Assembly: GCF_016097555.1 (NCBI RefSeq) | Contig: NC_054704.1 | Location: 97,761,351 to 97,825,350, forward strand | Source of the DNA: Gigantopelta aegis | Lineage: Eukaryota; Mollusca; Gastropoda; Neomphalida; Peltospiridae | Direction of reading: 5' to 3' | Length of the DNA: 64,000 bases | Shown here: in pieces, positions 53,901-64,000 of the stretch | Layout: every line of letters starts with the position of its first letter | Numbering within the stretch: position 1 is the first letter of the stretch | Notes under the pieces: model-generated | Told to the model about the DNA's origin: nothing | Database searches by the model: none | Seen by the model: the letters and a program-made list of their open reading frames with translations, nothing else | Translations under genes and position numbers: made by a program

Positions 53901-56900
53901 TAGAAGTGTGTACTTACTAACTATTATAGCATACGACACTAACACTAAATGAATGTGAATGCACCTTTTTAGAAGTGTGTACTTACTAACTATTATAGCA
54001 TACGACACTAACACTAAATGAATGTGAATGCACCTTTTTAGAAGTGTGTACTTACTAACTATTATAGCATACGACACTAACACTAAATGAATGTGAATGC
54101 ACCTTTTTAGAAGTGTGTACTTACTAACTATTATAGCATACGACACTAACACTAAATGAATGTACTGAAGCTTAAAGGGACATACCCTAGTATTTAAACA
54201 CTAAGGTATATTTTTTCACCTAGACCCTAGTTTCAACCCGTAAAAATGAACACGAAGTTTGGTTAATTTACAAACGTGTAACAAATTTGGATACAACAGA
54301 GTGAAACACGGGTCTGTGATGTTGAAATACACTTGAAAATACACTAAAACGCGACTACATCACCGTTACTTCTCAGATGCATGTGGTATTAGAAACACCA
54401 GGATGACCAGAAACACTTCGGTTGTACAGAAATGGATAATCTAAACAATAAAATATAAGCAATGTTTGATAGATCCTAAACGGCTCTAATAATGAAGAAT
54501 ATACTTTGAGTGTTTAAAACCTAGGGTCTGTTCCTTTAACTACAGCAAAGTATGCAGATTAATCTATATTTACAGAACACAACTACAGCAAAGTATGCAG
54601 ATTAATCTATATTTACAGAACACAAAAAACACAAATGCAAATCAGGGTTAAATGTAATTAGAACAACTTTAGTACAAATGTTAATTTATGCCAAATAATA
54701 AACGGTATGTCAATCTGTAATTCTCCTGAATCTCAATATATATTAATATCTTCTTAAGAAACAAAATGTGCTATTAGAACTGAAAATTACATTTGAGATT
54801 CTTTCGGGGTTCTGTATATACAGTGAAATCTGTCTAAACCGGACCCTGAACATACCAAAATCCTGTCAAAACCTATGGTTCCGAATATTCTCTTATTTAA
54901 ACCATGTATTAAAAACCTGATAAAACCGGAACCTGTCCATTTCAGAAACCGGATTGATTTTTTGTTCAGAAATGTAAAATCCTTTATTACTTAACCTGAA
55001 CAAACCAGAGTAGTATAAATGATTGAAGAGTAAACTTAACGAAAACAAGACTTCCAGAAAACATTGAAGACCGGAATTTCTGCTGTCCAGCATCCGTTGT
55101 TACGTCACAGGTCACCAATTTTAGCCCAGCTTAGCAGACAGCAGAGTAATTAAGGCTTGATTGTTTTCATTTGTCCTGTCTGATGCAGTGCTGAGCACAT
55201 ACGTTATAGCTTCAGACAATTCTCGGATACTCACACATTAGGTTTTTCACCTTTGATTTTTAATCAATGCACTTTAATAATGAAACACTGACACACAGAG
55301 TAAAATGTTAGAAACAACTTGATTTAGAGTAAAATATACACATGTGACTTAATTTGTATATACTACATACATTGATACAAAAAGAAAATTTTATCTTTTC
55401 TGCGATAGATATGAAAAACCTCCAAGCTGAATTTTGCTAAAAAGAACAACTAAAAAACAAACAAACATGTCCCGACTACCACAGGCTAAACGTAGGCATG
55501 TGGAATTATTGTTGAAAGTAAAATTTGATTTGATTAAAAATTTGCAGTATGTACCAAAATTAACTCAAAAGGATTTGACAGCAACTAGCGCCAACAAAAC
55601 ACAATTCAGTACAGGCTGCAAATATGACGAACTGAATGAATTGACAAGGAAATGGTTTCAACATGCACGAGCAAAGAATATTCCCATATCCAGACCGATC
55701 ATTCAGGAAAAAGTTTTGAAAGTTTCATCTAATCTGCTGATTCAGGATTTTAAGGCTTCTAATGGATGGTTAGAAAGCTCCAAGTCACGCTTTTCTGTTC
55801 ATTTCAAGATCAGCGGTGAAAGTGCCGGTATTGATAACAACGTAATTGATGATTACAAACTGTCATTTTGTAACCTTAATTGTGGTAAAAACTAAATTAC
55901 ACTGAAATCTGTTGTTTTTAATTCTTTTAATGTCAATTAATAAAGATACATAACAAATTTGATGTCAAGGGAAATAACTCTATATTCTAAAACGTGACCC
56001 TCTAAACACCAGATTCTCTCCAAACCAGATAAATATTAGGTCCCCGACATGATCCGGTTTAGACAGGTTTCACTGTATCTAGCACAAGCATACCAATTCT
56101 ATATGGGCAAATTATGGGTTAAAAAAAAAACCTGCAGAGTAAAAACAATTAGTTAAACAAAACTAAGAGTTAATATAAATTTAAACTTAAATGTACAAAG
56201 GCTGCACTAGAATTATACACACACCATGAATGAATTATTGATGTTTAATGACACTCCAGCATAAGGAATAAATTGTCTACTAGAGTCCTTCCCACAGGGA
56301 ACGCCTTTTTTCATAGTGAGGAATTTACTACAAGTTATTTATTTCTGAGCCGATTGTTTTCTAAGCTGGACACAAAAATAGTATTTTTTTTTATTCCAAA
56401 CACTTTTACTTTTCTTCTTATATCAAATCAAATTGAAATTATTTACAATCTTTTTTTGAAGGAGGATGGGACAGACAATAGGTGTCAAACAAAATGAAGT
56501 ACAGGAATGAATTGATCAAATCAGAGGTTCAAGAATCAAACCATGAGGCATGCTCATAAAAGGTTAAAGTTCGCATTGAAGACTTTAGCAATGCCTCCAG
56601 ACTTAAATTACATGCTATTTGTAAGTTTGAGACTTTATCAAAATTTCGAGTCTAGACTTTAGTTTTACAAGGACAGGCCCTGATCACAACTCTTTACCCT
56701 GTATTGATAGCAATTATCTCAATGAGGGGATTTTTGCGGATCTTTGGAAGATTCAATGCGGCGCCTCCAGTTTTCTTCCCTTTCTGTTTCTTCTGCCCAA
56801 ACAATCTCACTGTGTGACCTTTCAAGGTCTCTTCCACGACCTCAACAACCCGGTCAATTTGCTGCACACCAATAATACTAAGGCCCTGAAAAAATACACA

Positions 56901-57998
56901 CAAAAACAGAATAATAATAATTTTGTTTGGTATTAACTTTAAAAAATCTAACTACCGGTAATGATATATTGTTGAATGGTTTAACTTGATTTAAATTAGT
57001 TTTAAAACATGATTTAATGATAAATCCATTTATTGTATCTATGGAGGTTTAAAAAACCAGAAATATTTGTATGTTATAATAGAATCCATAAAGGGTTTTA
57101 ACTCTACTTGCTATTGTAAATAAAGGCTGGAGAAATATACCTTAGTCTTTGGCATGGACAAAATTATTTTAAATCTTTCAGGTGGATTTCAATGATTTAA
57201 AATTACTATATAATAGTAGAAGGTCACCAATTTAATTTTGGACTGAAATAATGGACTCCCACCAGGCAAATCCTGCCGATTGTGGTACAGAAAACATAAG
57301 ACTGGGCAGCATTGTCTGCAAACAGCATGCAAGGAATTAATTTAATGAAATATTAACACAGCTTAAATGCACACCTTTGTATATTCGGATTTCGGTTGTC
57401 CCTGTGGCACACATCCAGCCAGAACGACATGCTTGTTCAGTTTGTTAGCAGAGTTTATCTCATTGCGGAAGTGATCCTCTGCAGGATTCTTTACAGTACA
57501 GCTGTTCAGCAGCCACAGGTCAGCCTCGTCTTTGTTCTCTGCAAGTAATAAAACAATGTCTTTACAATACATCCAAGTGTGTTAATGACTCGTATGCTCA
57601 ATATGTCAAAAAATGGTTATTAGGATGAAAACATACCACATACAGTTTGAAAATATTGACAATAAATGTATTTTCTTCCCCAAAATAAATAATAATTTTA
57701 TGTGAACTTGAATTAATTTTAAATATCATGAACAATTTCACATTTAAAGTTTTCCAGTGTTTCAATAAAGAGTCATGAAACTAATGGACATAATAACTGT
57801 CAGTTCTGTGAATTATTTAATTCAAAAAAGCTATTAGCGACAAAGAAATTATGTATGTTCCTAAATGTGATTAACTCTGTTCTCAAAAAGATCTATACGG
57901 CATAATTATAGACAATACGTAATGGTTAACATCTAAAGTATACTACTGCTTCTAACACTGTTATATTATTATACATATTGTGTATTATGTGTATATTA

Positions 57999-58063
<65 letters not shown>

Positions 58064-59986
58064 CAAGCGTTTACTGCAGCCGTCTGTATATGTTTGTAAA
58101 CCACCTCAATGCATCACCGTTTGGTGATTTGAGTTGAATAAAGTTCTGTTCTGTTCTGTTCTGCATTGAGCATACAATGTACATGTCTGAACTGAATCTT
58201 TTTAATTTTCAGAATATGCAGAATGTTGTAAGTTAAATTTAAAAAGATAAAAATAAAATAATGTATTATATATACATCAAAACATTATGGTGAGATATGT
58301 TACTTTTATTGTGCATAGGAACATAATTTATCCTGCCAAAATATTTGGTTGTTGATTGCAAGTGATATTTAAAAAGTATAACCCCAGTGTTCTCGCTGGG
58401 TGAAAATTAAAGGAGGGCGGCCGCTCGGCACCACACCCTTCAAAAAACACCCCAAAAACCCAATAAACGAAAAGCAAAAAGAACAAAAACAAAACCAAGG
58501 GACTGAGTGTTGTTTGGTTACCATATTGTTGTGTGTTGGTAGACTTTATGAAAAGACATACTCCTTATTTTGCCTACAAAAAGGTTTATAAATACGAAAT
58601 ACAAGCAGACTCATCTTTTAATTGAACTGTCGAAGATGATATCGGTCTGACATTCACAGGCAGTTCTGCTTTTGCTGAATCGAATATCGAAGTTTTAATA
58701 TTATTATTTTTAATAAAGATTTGAAGATATATGAAAAACAATAAAGATGTTTGTAAAGTGATCCCCTAATGTCGGATACATTTTTTGTTATTTCCATCTT
58801 CATCGAATGAATCGATCGCTGTGGTAAAATATTATCGCCAGCTGATAAAAAGTAGTTTAGTTTTTGTAAAGGCGATGTATATATATTATTTGGCACTCAA
58901 GATAAATGATTTTAATGATAAACACTACCACTTCCATTGTTTTTTATAAGCGTTCATATCTCCCCAAAATGAAAAGTTTACAATATTTTATAAAGAACTG
59001 CTGAATAAAGAGAATGACAGAAAGTAAAAATCATCAGTTACAACGAATTATATCTGCAACTGAGGACAAAATATCAGACGATAGTTAGTGGAAATAAAAG
59101 ACAGAACGACCGTTCTGATAACATGACAAATTTGGCGCCAAATAAGTGAGGGTTTTTTTCAATCGGAGATTGCCGAATCCGTAAAAAATAAAAATGTTTT
59201 CATTGCTCAAATAAAATATATAACTTTTATTGTGTCTATTAAATATACAAATGGATACAGATATGGGACAAAATAGAGGCTGCTAAAAATAGTGTTAAAT
59301 TAGGTTACGGTAACTGTGGTAAATTGCTTTTTTGTACACAATGTGGCTTGTTTCCTTTGATGTCCAGTGTGCAGACTGATGGTTGTTTTTTGTGTGGAAA
59401 AAGTGTGCATTTGGAAATAGCGGAGATAGGTGCTGGAAAATAAAGAGGGGTGCACAAAAATAAAGGAGGGCGGAGAACGTGAAAGGAGGGCGGCAAAATG
59501 GAATAGCAGGGCGGGCCGCCCCGCTTAAATGGAGCAGCAAGAACACTGAACCCAAATTGTTAACCTGTTATTTTATATCCATACGATGCAAGCTGGCCCG
59601 CCATGTATTCACTGTCTGAGTTGTTATGGGAACAGCCCCATGTCTTCACAAATACGGACTGCGTCCCTGCAAGAAAATCAAAAGTACGATAATAATTTAT
59701 TCATCACAATACAGAGACTCTGAGTGCCAACCAACAATAAAGTCAACTAGTTTTACATATCCAGCTAGATTTGCAACCAGTTTGACAGATACTTTGTACA
59801 GGTACAGGTAGTTTAACAACACTCATGCAGTGCTCAGTCTGAAAATAATTTTGTCTTAGCCAATTTTCAGATACGTAGAGCATTTCTTTGAAAATTATTA
59901 TAAATCTAAACAAAATTTTATACACCAAATATTTATATTAAATTTTGTAGCCACTTTGGATAAAAATTAGCAGTTGACTAATTTGG

Positions 59987-60052
<66 letters not shown>

Positions 60053-60526
60053 GCTAAATCATGTTGACTCAAACCCCATCGTTGCTCAAGAAAGTGTTTA
60101 ACCCATCGGGTAGTTCGACCCAACCATGCGGTCAATATCGTATAAGTGTAACTCGGTTCAAGTGCTGCTGTGTAGTTGACCCTTCCGAGATTCTACTGTG
60201 TGTATATATATACAATTTTACCAAGAACATTCATGAATCCATCAAACAACATATATATGTACATAGCATGCATTAGTAACTTGGTTGATTGTTATAAATA
60301 AAACAGGTAGACTATTTTGAAGTTGCCCTAAAATGGTACCTGGTATGTAGCTCTCTGCTTGCACTTTCTCTTCCGTTCCACCATTTTCTACTTTACTGTT
60401 CGGTGTTCTGGTCTTCCTTGCTCGAGGCAGAACATACTTCTTAGCTTCCACTCGATCTTGAACTGTGACGTCGTCAACTCTCACAATGTCCTCAATATCA
60501 TCAACGTTTGTAACAAGGGCTGGCAT
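44943..60526 (-). CDS. CDKAL1: CDKAL1, threonylcarbamoyladenosine tRNA methylthiotransferase, 13 coding exons, complete
   Basis: Radical-SAM enzyme that converts t6A37 to ms2t6A37 in lysine tRNA, anchored on the ER. Exons in order: 60340-60526, 59565-59666, 57375-57538, 56698-56885, 51436-51539, 50695-50861, 49309-49454, 48637-48697, 47756-47875, 47207-47269, 46093-46176, 45419-45595, 44943-45044. They join in frame to 554 aa (human 579). The UPF0004 domain has its three cluster cysteines: Cys74 ([10 protein letters not shown]), Cys110 (NSCTVKNP) and Cys139 (AGCVPQ). The radical-SAM CxxxCxxC is Cys215/219/222 ([15 protein letters not shown]). A TRAM domain spans about residues 430-500. The end is a hydrophobic helix ([17 protein letters not shown]) of the tail-anchor type. 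The ATG at 60526 gives the family-typical start with DDIEDIV. All catalytic cysteines are intact. Confidence 0.97.
46608..46907 (-). mobile_element. SINE-A copy, full length, CDKAL1 intron 10
   Basis: Tail acgacaccactagagcatat, body caagggatcttttatataca, head with gggactcgatcccagacc and ttaccactgggctacatcc. Same strand as CDKAL1. Confidence 0.85.
47880..48630. other. CDKAL1 intron 8, nothing recognised
   Basis: AT-rich intronic sequence; no exon, RNA gene or known repeat family seen. Confidence 0.4.
49132..49284. repeat. 45 bp minisatellite, about 3.4 copies, beside CDKAL1 exon 7 donor
   Basis: Unit starts gcacttgattaattggtcaa and continues atgtttccagcaagcaatgc, tcaat. Copies are nearly identical. 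The array ends about 25 bp from the exon 7 donor at 49308. Confidence 0.9.
49646..50043. mobile_element. MITE with TTCAAATATTACGTAAC-type termini
   Basis: Left end ggggtcattcaaatattacg and right end ataatatttgaacagaagcc are inverted matches; further gttacgtaac/gttacataa motifs occur inside. Non-coding, about 400 bp, CDKAL1 intron 6. Confidence 0.65.
50850..51012 (-). repeat. 56-59 bp repeat, three copies, carrying the CDKAL1 exon 6 acceptor
   Basis: Each unit on minus has tacacagtttattgtatttgtag followed by the first bases of exon 6 (gtgtagttgag). The working acceptor ends at 50862; copies end at 50918 (aa lost after the AG) and at 50977, which repeats the junction exactly. Confidence 0.9.
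51029..51346 (+). mobile_element. SINE-B copy, full length, CDKAL1 intron 5
   Basis: Head gatgtagccctgtggtaaag, body tgtaaaagatcccttgctgc, tail ccatataaccataaataaaa ending in attaaataaac. Antisense to CDKAL1. Confidence 0.85.
51436..51539 (-). CDS. CDKAL1: CDKAL1 exon 5, radical-SAM cluster exon
   Basis: Encodes the CxxxCxxC motif that binds the SAM-reducing 4Fe-4S cluster, starting from the first cysteine. It begins one base into a Gly codon shared with exon 4 and ends one base into a Glu codon. The acceptor is tattttag. About 200 bp into the preceding intron starts the 2.4 kb 69 bp array. Confidence 0.95.
51735..54163. repeat. 69 bp minisatellite, about 35 copies, CDKAL1 intron 4
   Basis: Unit: gaatgcacctttttagaagt, gtgtacttactaactattat, agcatacgacactaacacta, aatgaatgt. 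Two variable sites (ctagta/ctatta and cgacac/ccacac) run in blocks. Units with an extra T (ctttttttag type) lie near 52580, 52926, 53341 and 53825, spaced 346, 415 and 484 bp (5, 6 and 7 units). In the CDKAL1 sense each unit holds TTAGTAAGTAC. Confidence 0.95.
54176..54535. mobile_element. TTAA-flanked MITE, copy 3 (subfamily)
   Basis: TTAA at 54172-54175 and 54536-54539. Termini AGGGACATACCCTAGT and ACCTAGGGTCTGTTCCT are inverted matches. The end sequence is related to the elements at 7761 and 34089, the interior is not. It abuts the 69 bp array. Confidence 0.75.
54539..54624. repeat. Tandem duplication of about 42 bp
   Basis: Two identical copies of a unit starting actacagcaaagtatgcag, directly after the MITE. 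Confidence 0.85.
54821..56075 (+). mobile_element. pogo/Tigger-like DNA transposon, CDKAL1 intron 4
   Basis: Termini CAGTGAAATCTGTCTAAACC and the inverted CCGGTTTAGACAGGTTTCACTG-type end, flanked by TA on both sides, as for the Tc1/mariner superfamily. The length is 1255 bp, too short for a full transposase. It carries one frame at 55467-55895. Inserted antisense to CDKAL1. Confidence 0.85.
55467..55895 (+). CDS. Truncated pogo/Tigger transposase: DNA-binding domains only
   Basis: About 142 aa starting [20 protein letters not shown]. The N-terminal part resembles the CENP-B/pogo helix-turn-helix. The second part ([55 protein letters not shown]) matches the second CENP-B-type HTH domain of Tigger proteins. 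The frame stops where the DDE nuclease would begin, so it cannot catalyse transposition. An in-frame upstream ATG at 55434 exists, but 55467 fits family starts better. It may be a decaying non-autonomous copy or an expressed DNA-binding peptide; only the first is supported. Confidence 0.7.
   Translation: MSRLPQAKRRHVELLLKVKFDLIKNLQYVPKLTQKDLTATSANKTQFSTGCKYDELNELTRKWFQHARAKNIPISRPIIQEKVLKVSSNLLIQDFKASNGWLESSKSRFSVHFKISGESAGIDNNVIDDYKLSFCNLNCGKN
57960..58164 (+). mobile_element. Probable LINE 3' tail with TTCTG repeats
   Basis: After a TG/TA microsatellite (57990-58061) comes tttggtgatttgagttgaat, then aaagttctg repeated (ttctg)n to 58164. A short 3' UTR ending in a pentanucleotide repeat is typical of truncated LINE insertions. 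No coding part remains. Confidence 0.4.
58385..59548. mobile_element. hAT-like non-autonomous element, CDKAL1 intron 2
   Basis: Termini CAGTGTTCTCGCTG and cagcaagaacactg are inverted matches, with further inverted ggagggcgg-type motifs inward (58412 and 59462-59510). It is 1164 bp, without a transposase frame. Its right end lies 17 bases after the exon 2 splice donor. Flanks share only AACCC, not a clean 8 bp duplication. Confidence 0.65.
59990..60050. repeat. (TA)n microsatellite, CDKAL1 intron 1
   Basis: Pure TA repeat of about 55-60 bp, followed by cacacagc. Confidence 0.95.
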
Positions 60527-61080
60527 GTTGTGACCACAGTTTGCTTTTGACTGTTAAATGTTTCAGTGAAATCAAACTACTGCTGAATCAACACTATTAA
60601 ATCAATAAGTGGACCAAAATTAGCAAGTTGAACAATTAACTTTTTATTATTAATGTATCAAATGTTATACCGGTACGCAGGCCTAAAACAAGTATAATCA
60701 GATGATAATGATAGCTATGTCAGTCTCTTGCAGGCACATGTAGTAAGGGCTTCATGTTTAATTGCAACACAATAGCATTTCCTGTGGAAATAAAAAAGAT
60801 AGATGTCACTTTCATGTATATAAAATATAACTGAAATATTTTTTTTAATTTAATGATGTGTCAACATATTTTTATTTATGTTTATATTGCATCAATAGAA
60901 AATACTAAATAAGTTTCTGTGATAGAGCATTTATATTATGAGTGTATTTTCCATTGTGAGCAAAAGACAAGTGATGTACATCTTGTACAATCAAAAACAC
61001 AACAGTTGCCTCTTTTGGGAATGCCAATAGTATTCTATTTATTACACTGCACATAATTCAACAAACGAAAATCGAAAAGA
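60527..61080. other. CDKAL1: CDKAL1 upstream region
   Basis: Contains the presumed 5' UTR and promoter of CDKAL1 on minus. No TATA box or CpG-rich stretch could be supported, and no other gene is seen. Confidence 0.4.
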
Positions 61081-61082
61081 AT

Positions 61083-61217
61083 TACTTGCAAACTAGTTCA
61101 TCAAGATTAACCTCGATTGCAAGCACATGTCGAGCTTAATCTACTTAAGGCATTACGCCTATAGCAGATCTGAACGGTTTCGAGCAATCGAAGTTAACCT
61201 TGATGAACTACTTGCAA
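61083..61217. repeat. Hairpin element upstream of CDKAL1
   Basis: Arms acttgcaaactagttcatca / tgatgaactacttgcaaag and agattaacctcgattgc / gcaatcgaagttaacct form a 38-40 bp stem around a 57 bp loop. Its outer end is the target site of the next element. Confidence 0.75.
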
Positions 61218-61219
61218 AG

Positions 61220-62197
61220 GGTTACCAGTCATTTCGTACCAAAGTCATTTCATACCATCCATTTCGTACCATAGTTTATGGTAATTTCGTACCATAGTCA
61301 TTTCGTACCACAGTGCTTTGGTCATTTCATACCACAGTCATTTCGTACCATAGCCATTTCGTACCTACTTTTTACCATCTTGTACCATAATGTTTGGTCA
61401 TTTCGTACCATAGTGGTTACGTACTTGGTATCTTATTTGTGTCATGGTATGCCACTTCTTATTTTTATTGTTGACGAATAAACGTTGATGTGTAAACATA
61501 TCTTGTAAAGTGACCAAAGGTTTAAATAAACATATGTAAATTGCCACTGATGATCATTCATATAATACGAGACTCACCCACCCCCACTCCATCTTATATA
61601 GGCTTACGTCCTTACCCACTGTCGACAGATTCTCTGCCTATGCTTGCCTTATTGCTGTTGGATAAACAATCATTATAATTAACAGTCACATCACCATGGC
61701 CTTTGTTTATTTTATAAAACCATAATCCGTTTATCTAACACAAGGTCTTCGTGGGTAATTAAGGTTTTTCCGAGATCAGCTTGTCTCAGAAGATCTTGAT
61801 ATGTTATTCTAACACAAAGTGCTCGTTGGTAATTAATATAATGATGAATGGAAACGTTTGAAGATAAAAGTAATAAAAGTAATATATAATCTTTTTCTTG
61901 TTATTTGTTTGTTTGTTTGTTTGTTTCTTATGGGTGGAGCTTCAATTATCAATATAGCTGCATTAGCCTAATGTTTATTTTTTAAATCAGTAATATGACA
62001 TTTTACTATCTATCAGTCAACTAAGCTGCACAATAAATTATTGAGGTACGAAATGACCAAACAGACATGGTACAAAATAACCATGGTACGAAATGACTAA
62101 ATAACTATGGTTCGAAATTACCAGGGTACGAAATGACTTGGGAATGAAATGGTAAAATTGGGTACAAAATGACTATGGTACGAAATGACTGGTTACC
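61220..62197. mobile_element. Non-autonomous DNA transposon with 9 bp target duplication
   Basis: Perfect flanking duplication CTTGCAAAG (61211-61219 and 62198-62206). Termini GGTTACCAGTCATTTCGTAC and gtacgaaatgactggttacc are inverted matches. Both ends hold many copies of a gtcatttcgtaccatagt-type subterminal repeat pointing inward. No transposase. The 9 bp duplication suggests Mutator-like; 8 bp (hAT) is also compatible. Confidence 0.8.
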
Positions 62198-62209
62198 CTT
62201 GCAAAGCAA

Positions 62210-63689
62210 CTAAATGAGACATGAAAATGCAAACCAAAGACTGGAGAAGATTACTGCTTACCGAAATTACATCATTTATGATTTAGCAAGCTGATCATGA
62301 TGTGATGTCATGACTAATGGTCACCATTTGATTTAGCTATACATTTATCAATGAAATGTTGTATTCCTATTGCGAAATAATATTGACCAAGTGTCCTTAG
62401 TTAATAACCCCCATTTGATAAATTCCGAAACATCCCCAGTAATACTCAAAACCATATAGTTGAGGTGGGAATTTAAAAAACGATTTGCTAAAAGTTCAAG
62501 TCCCTGACATGGCTGTTTTGTGGCTCCGACTTCGAGTGACGTATGACTGTCACCCTGTGGAACTCAATGAACATTAACCTATGACCAATAGTACACTGTG
62601 GGGTATCGATCCTATTGCCACTGTACCTCAGTTGCCCCGAAACAAAAACCATGAGGGTAACATATATGATAGTTCATAAAGATTAACTTTGGCTACAAGT
62701 GCAAGCACTACCAAATGTGTATCAATGTGCATTTACATTCGAGTTTATTTTTATGAACTACATATATGTTCATATGTTCTGTTACATAAATTAAACTACC
62801 TGTTTGCTTAAAAACAAATTCTTCGAAACACATGTGTACAAGATATACAAGTATCGATAAATTGTTCTCCTTTAAGGGTAAATAAAATGTGGCGCTATTG
62901 GGTTTGATAATCGAGTTTACAAAAACAATATATTGTACTTCATAGTTAAAGAATCTGCGCAAGGGAGACAACAGACAATGATTCTCGGGTGTCACAACAC
63001 AGATGTTATTTGCCATTGAAATGCATGATAAATTGCTAAACTTCAAACGAAGATTGCAAATAGAACGAGTTCTCGTTGGCACTAACAACATACACCATTG
63101 CGAACATACATTATATATGCATTTATTTTCACTCCAAAATTGAGAACATTTCCGTCTCAATTTTCGTCTCAATTTTTAGCTATAGACCGCATCTGGCTGT
63201 AGTATCGGTCCAAACAGCTGGTTCAGAAACCCATTAACACACACCGGCTCTTCCGCACCCATGTCCCAAAAAGTCAATGCACAATATTAAAAATAACATG
63301 GGCAAAATCCAGCCAGAAGGCTTACCATTGAAAAATGCAAATTGTTTCAATTCTTCCCCAATTACTAGAAATGAATACGTGAACCACAACATATGTCACA
63401 ATTAGGAACTATAGTGAACTGTGTAGTGGGACCTCAGAGGCGGATACCAGGAGAAAACTAGAGGAACCCGCGCCCTCTAAATATATTCATGTGCCTCTTT
63501 GTCTGGCTTTAAAACAAAAATTAAATTCATGGGGTTGTCCTTTTCTCTTTTGTCCCCCACCCAAATATTTCTACAAATCTATCCATCTACCATCCATCTA
63601 TCCATCTATCTATATATGAGGCCTGTTATAACGATATTAGAAGTGGTGGCACACTCTCTAGTTTGGGGTGGGGGTGATGGTGAGGGTAT
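62210..63689. other. Intergenic sequence, no gene supported
   Basis: One reverse frame of 154 codons (62708-63172) is open but rich in Cys/Ile/Asn, without motif or repeat structure; I treat it as chance. A tagttcataaagattaactt-type piece at 62668 resembles the hairpin arms at 61100. A (ATCT)n tract lies near 63585-63615. Confidence 0.4.
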
Positions 63690-64000
63690 CAGCTAGATTA
63701 ATAGAATCTATTACCGTTGTGAGGCAATTCCAACCCAAGGGACAAAAACATTTCGTCCCGAGGGTTGGAATTGCCTTATCGATACCCCACAAAAGTGACT
63801 GCTTCTTTTTCTTGTCCATTTAATTACAGTAACAAAACATTATTTATGTAAGCTACTACGGTTTGTTTATTATTGAACGATTCGTAAACATTTCACCTTC
63901 AAGCAATGAAACTCATTTAATCATAAGCTGAAAAATATAGTTTAGCTTAAGCAACGACATAAAAATGAAACAACTTAACAATAAATATAAAGTTGAAAAT
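63690..64000 (-). mobile_element. Inverted-repeat element D, copy 2, runs off the window
   Basis: Reverse copy of 10250-10625: gttggaattgccttatcgat, cttgtccatttaattacagt and aaacatttcacctt all match the complement of copy 1. The inner hairpin is at about 63715-63795. The element continues past 64000. Confidence 0.65.

Noticed and set aside
51707-54152. Series of reverse open frames of 124-284 codons
   Set aside because: All are translations of the 69 bp array; frame breaks coincide with single extra-T units. The frames are Ile/Val/His-rich with no known domain.
51735-54163. CRISPR-like regular array
   Set aside because: There are no unique spacers: the whole 69 bp unit repeats, and the context is a eukaryotic intron.
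62708-63172. 154-codon reverse frame upstream of CDKAL1
   Set aside because: No recognisable domain, unusual composition, no supporting splice sites and no similarity I can name; likely chance, though a transcript would change this.

Overview
This is a eukaryotic window with long introns, GT-AG splice sites, abundant tRNA-derived SINEs, LINE and DNA-transposon remnants and intronic minisatellites. The three genes and the repeat families fit a mollusc, most likely a gastropod; that assignment is an inference from familiarity with the SINE consensus, not a database result. About 5% of the window is protein-coding.

Layout. (1) 1-33712, plus strand: a fatty-acid amide hydrolase gene (FAAH family). 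Sixteen exons give 550 codons in one continuous frame; only about 28 N-terminal residues lie upstream. Its introns hold four large minisatellites (96, 57, 51 and about 55 bp units), SINEs, hAT-like and TTAA-flanked elements, a retroelement fossil, a LINE 3' end and a 2 kb element with long inverted arms. (2) 33713-41004: intergenic, with a TTAA-flanked MITE, a 212 bp tandem duplication, a Ty3/gypsy-like fossil and a chimeric SINE. (3) 41005-43303, plus: a three-exon F-box/LRR gene, best matched to FBXL12 (323 aa). (4) 44943-60526, minus: a complete 13-exon CDKAL1 gene (554 aa), a tRNA methylthiotransferase with three UPF0004 cysteines, the radical-SAM CxxxCxxC and a C-terminal membrane anchor. 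Its introns hold a 2.4 kb array of 69 bp units, a pogo/Tigger-like element encoding only the DNA-binding part of a transposase, and a hAT-like element 20 bp from a splice donor. (5) 60527-64000: upstream of CDKAL1, with a roughly 1 kb element flanked by a perfect 9 bp duplication, and one end of a dispersed inverted-repeat element also present at 10.3 kb.

The three genes are unrelated in function: lipid amide catabolism, a likely SCF substrate adaptor, and tRNA modification at the ER. FAAH and FBXL12 are head-to-tail; FBXL12 and CDKAL1 converge tail-to-tail 1.6 kb apart.

The most unusual signal is a recurring pattern in which tandem-repeat units carry exact or near-exact copies of a splice junction: the donor of FAAH exon 3, the acceptor of CDKAL1 exon 6, and in degenerate form the acceptor side of FAAH exon 6. 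The second is a shared 3' tail of about 50 bp between one SINE family and a LINE fragment in the same window, which points to a mobilising partner. No tRNA, rRNA or CRISPR features were seen.
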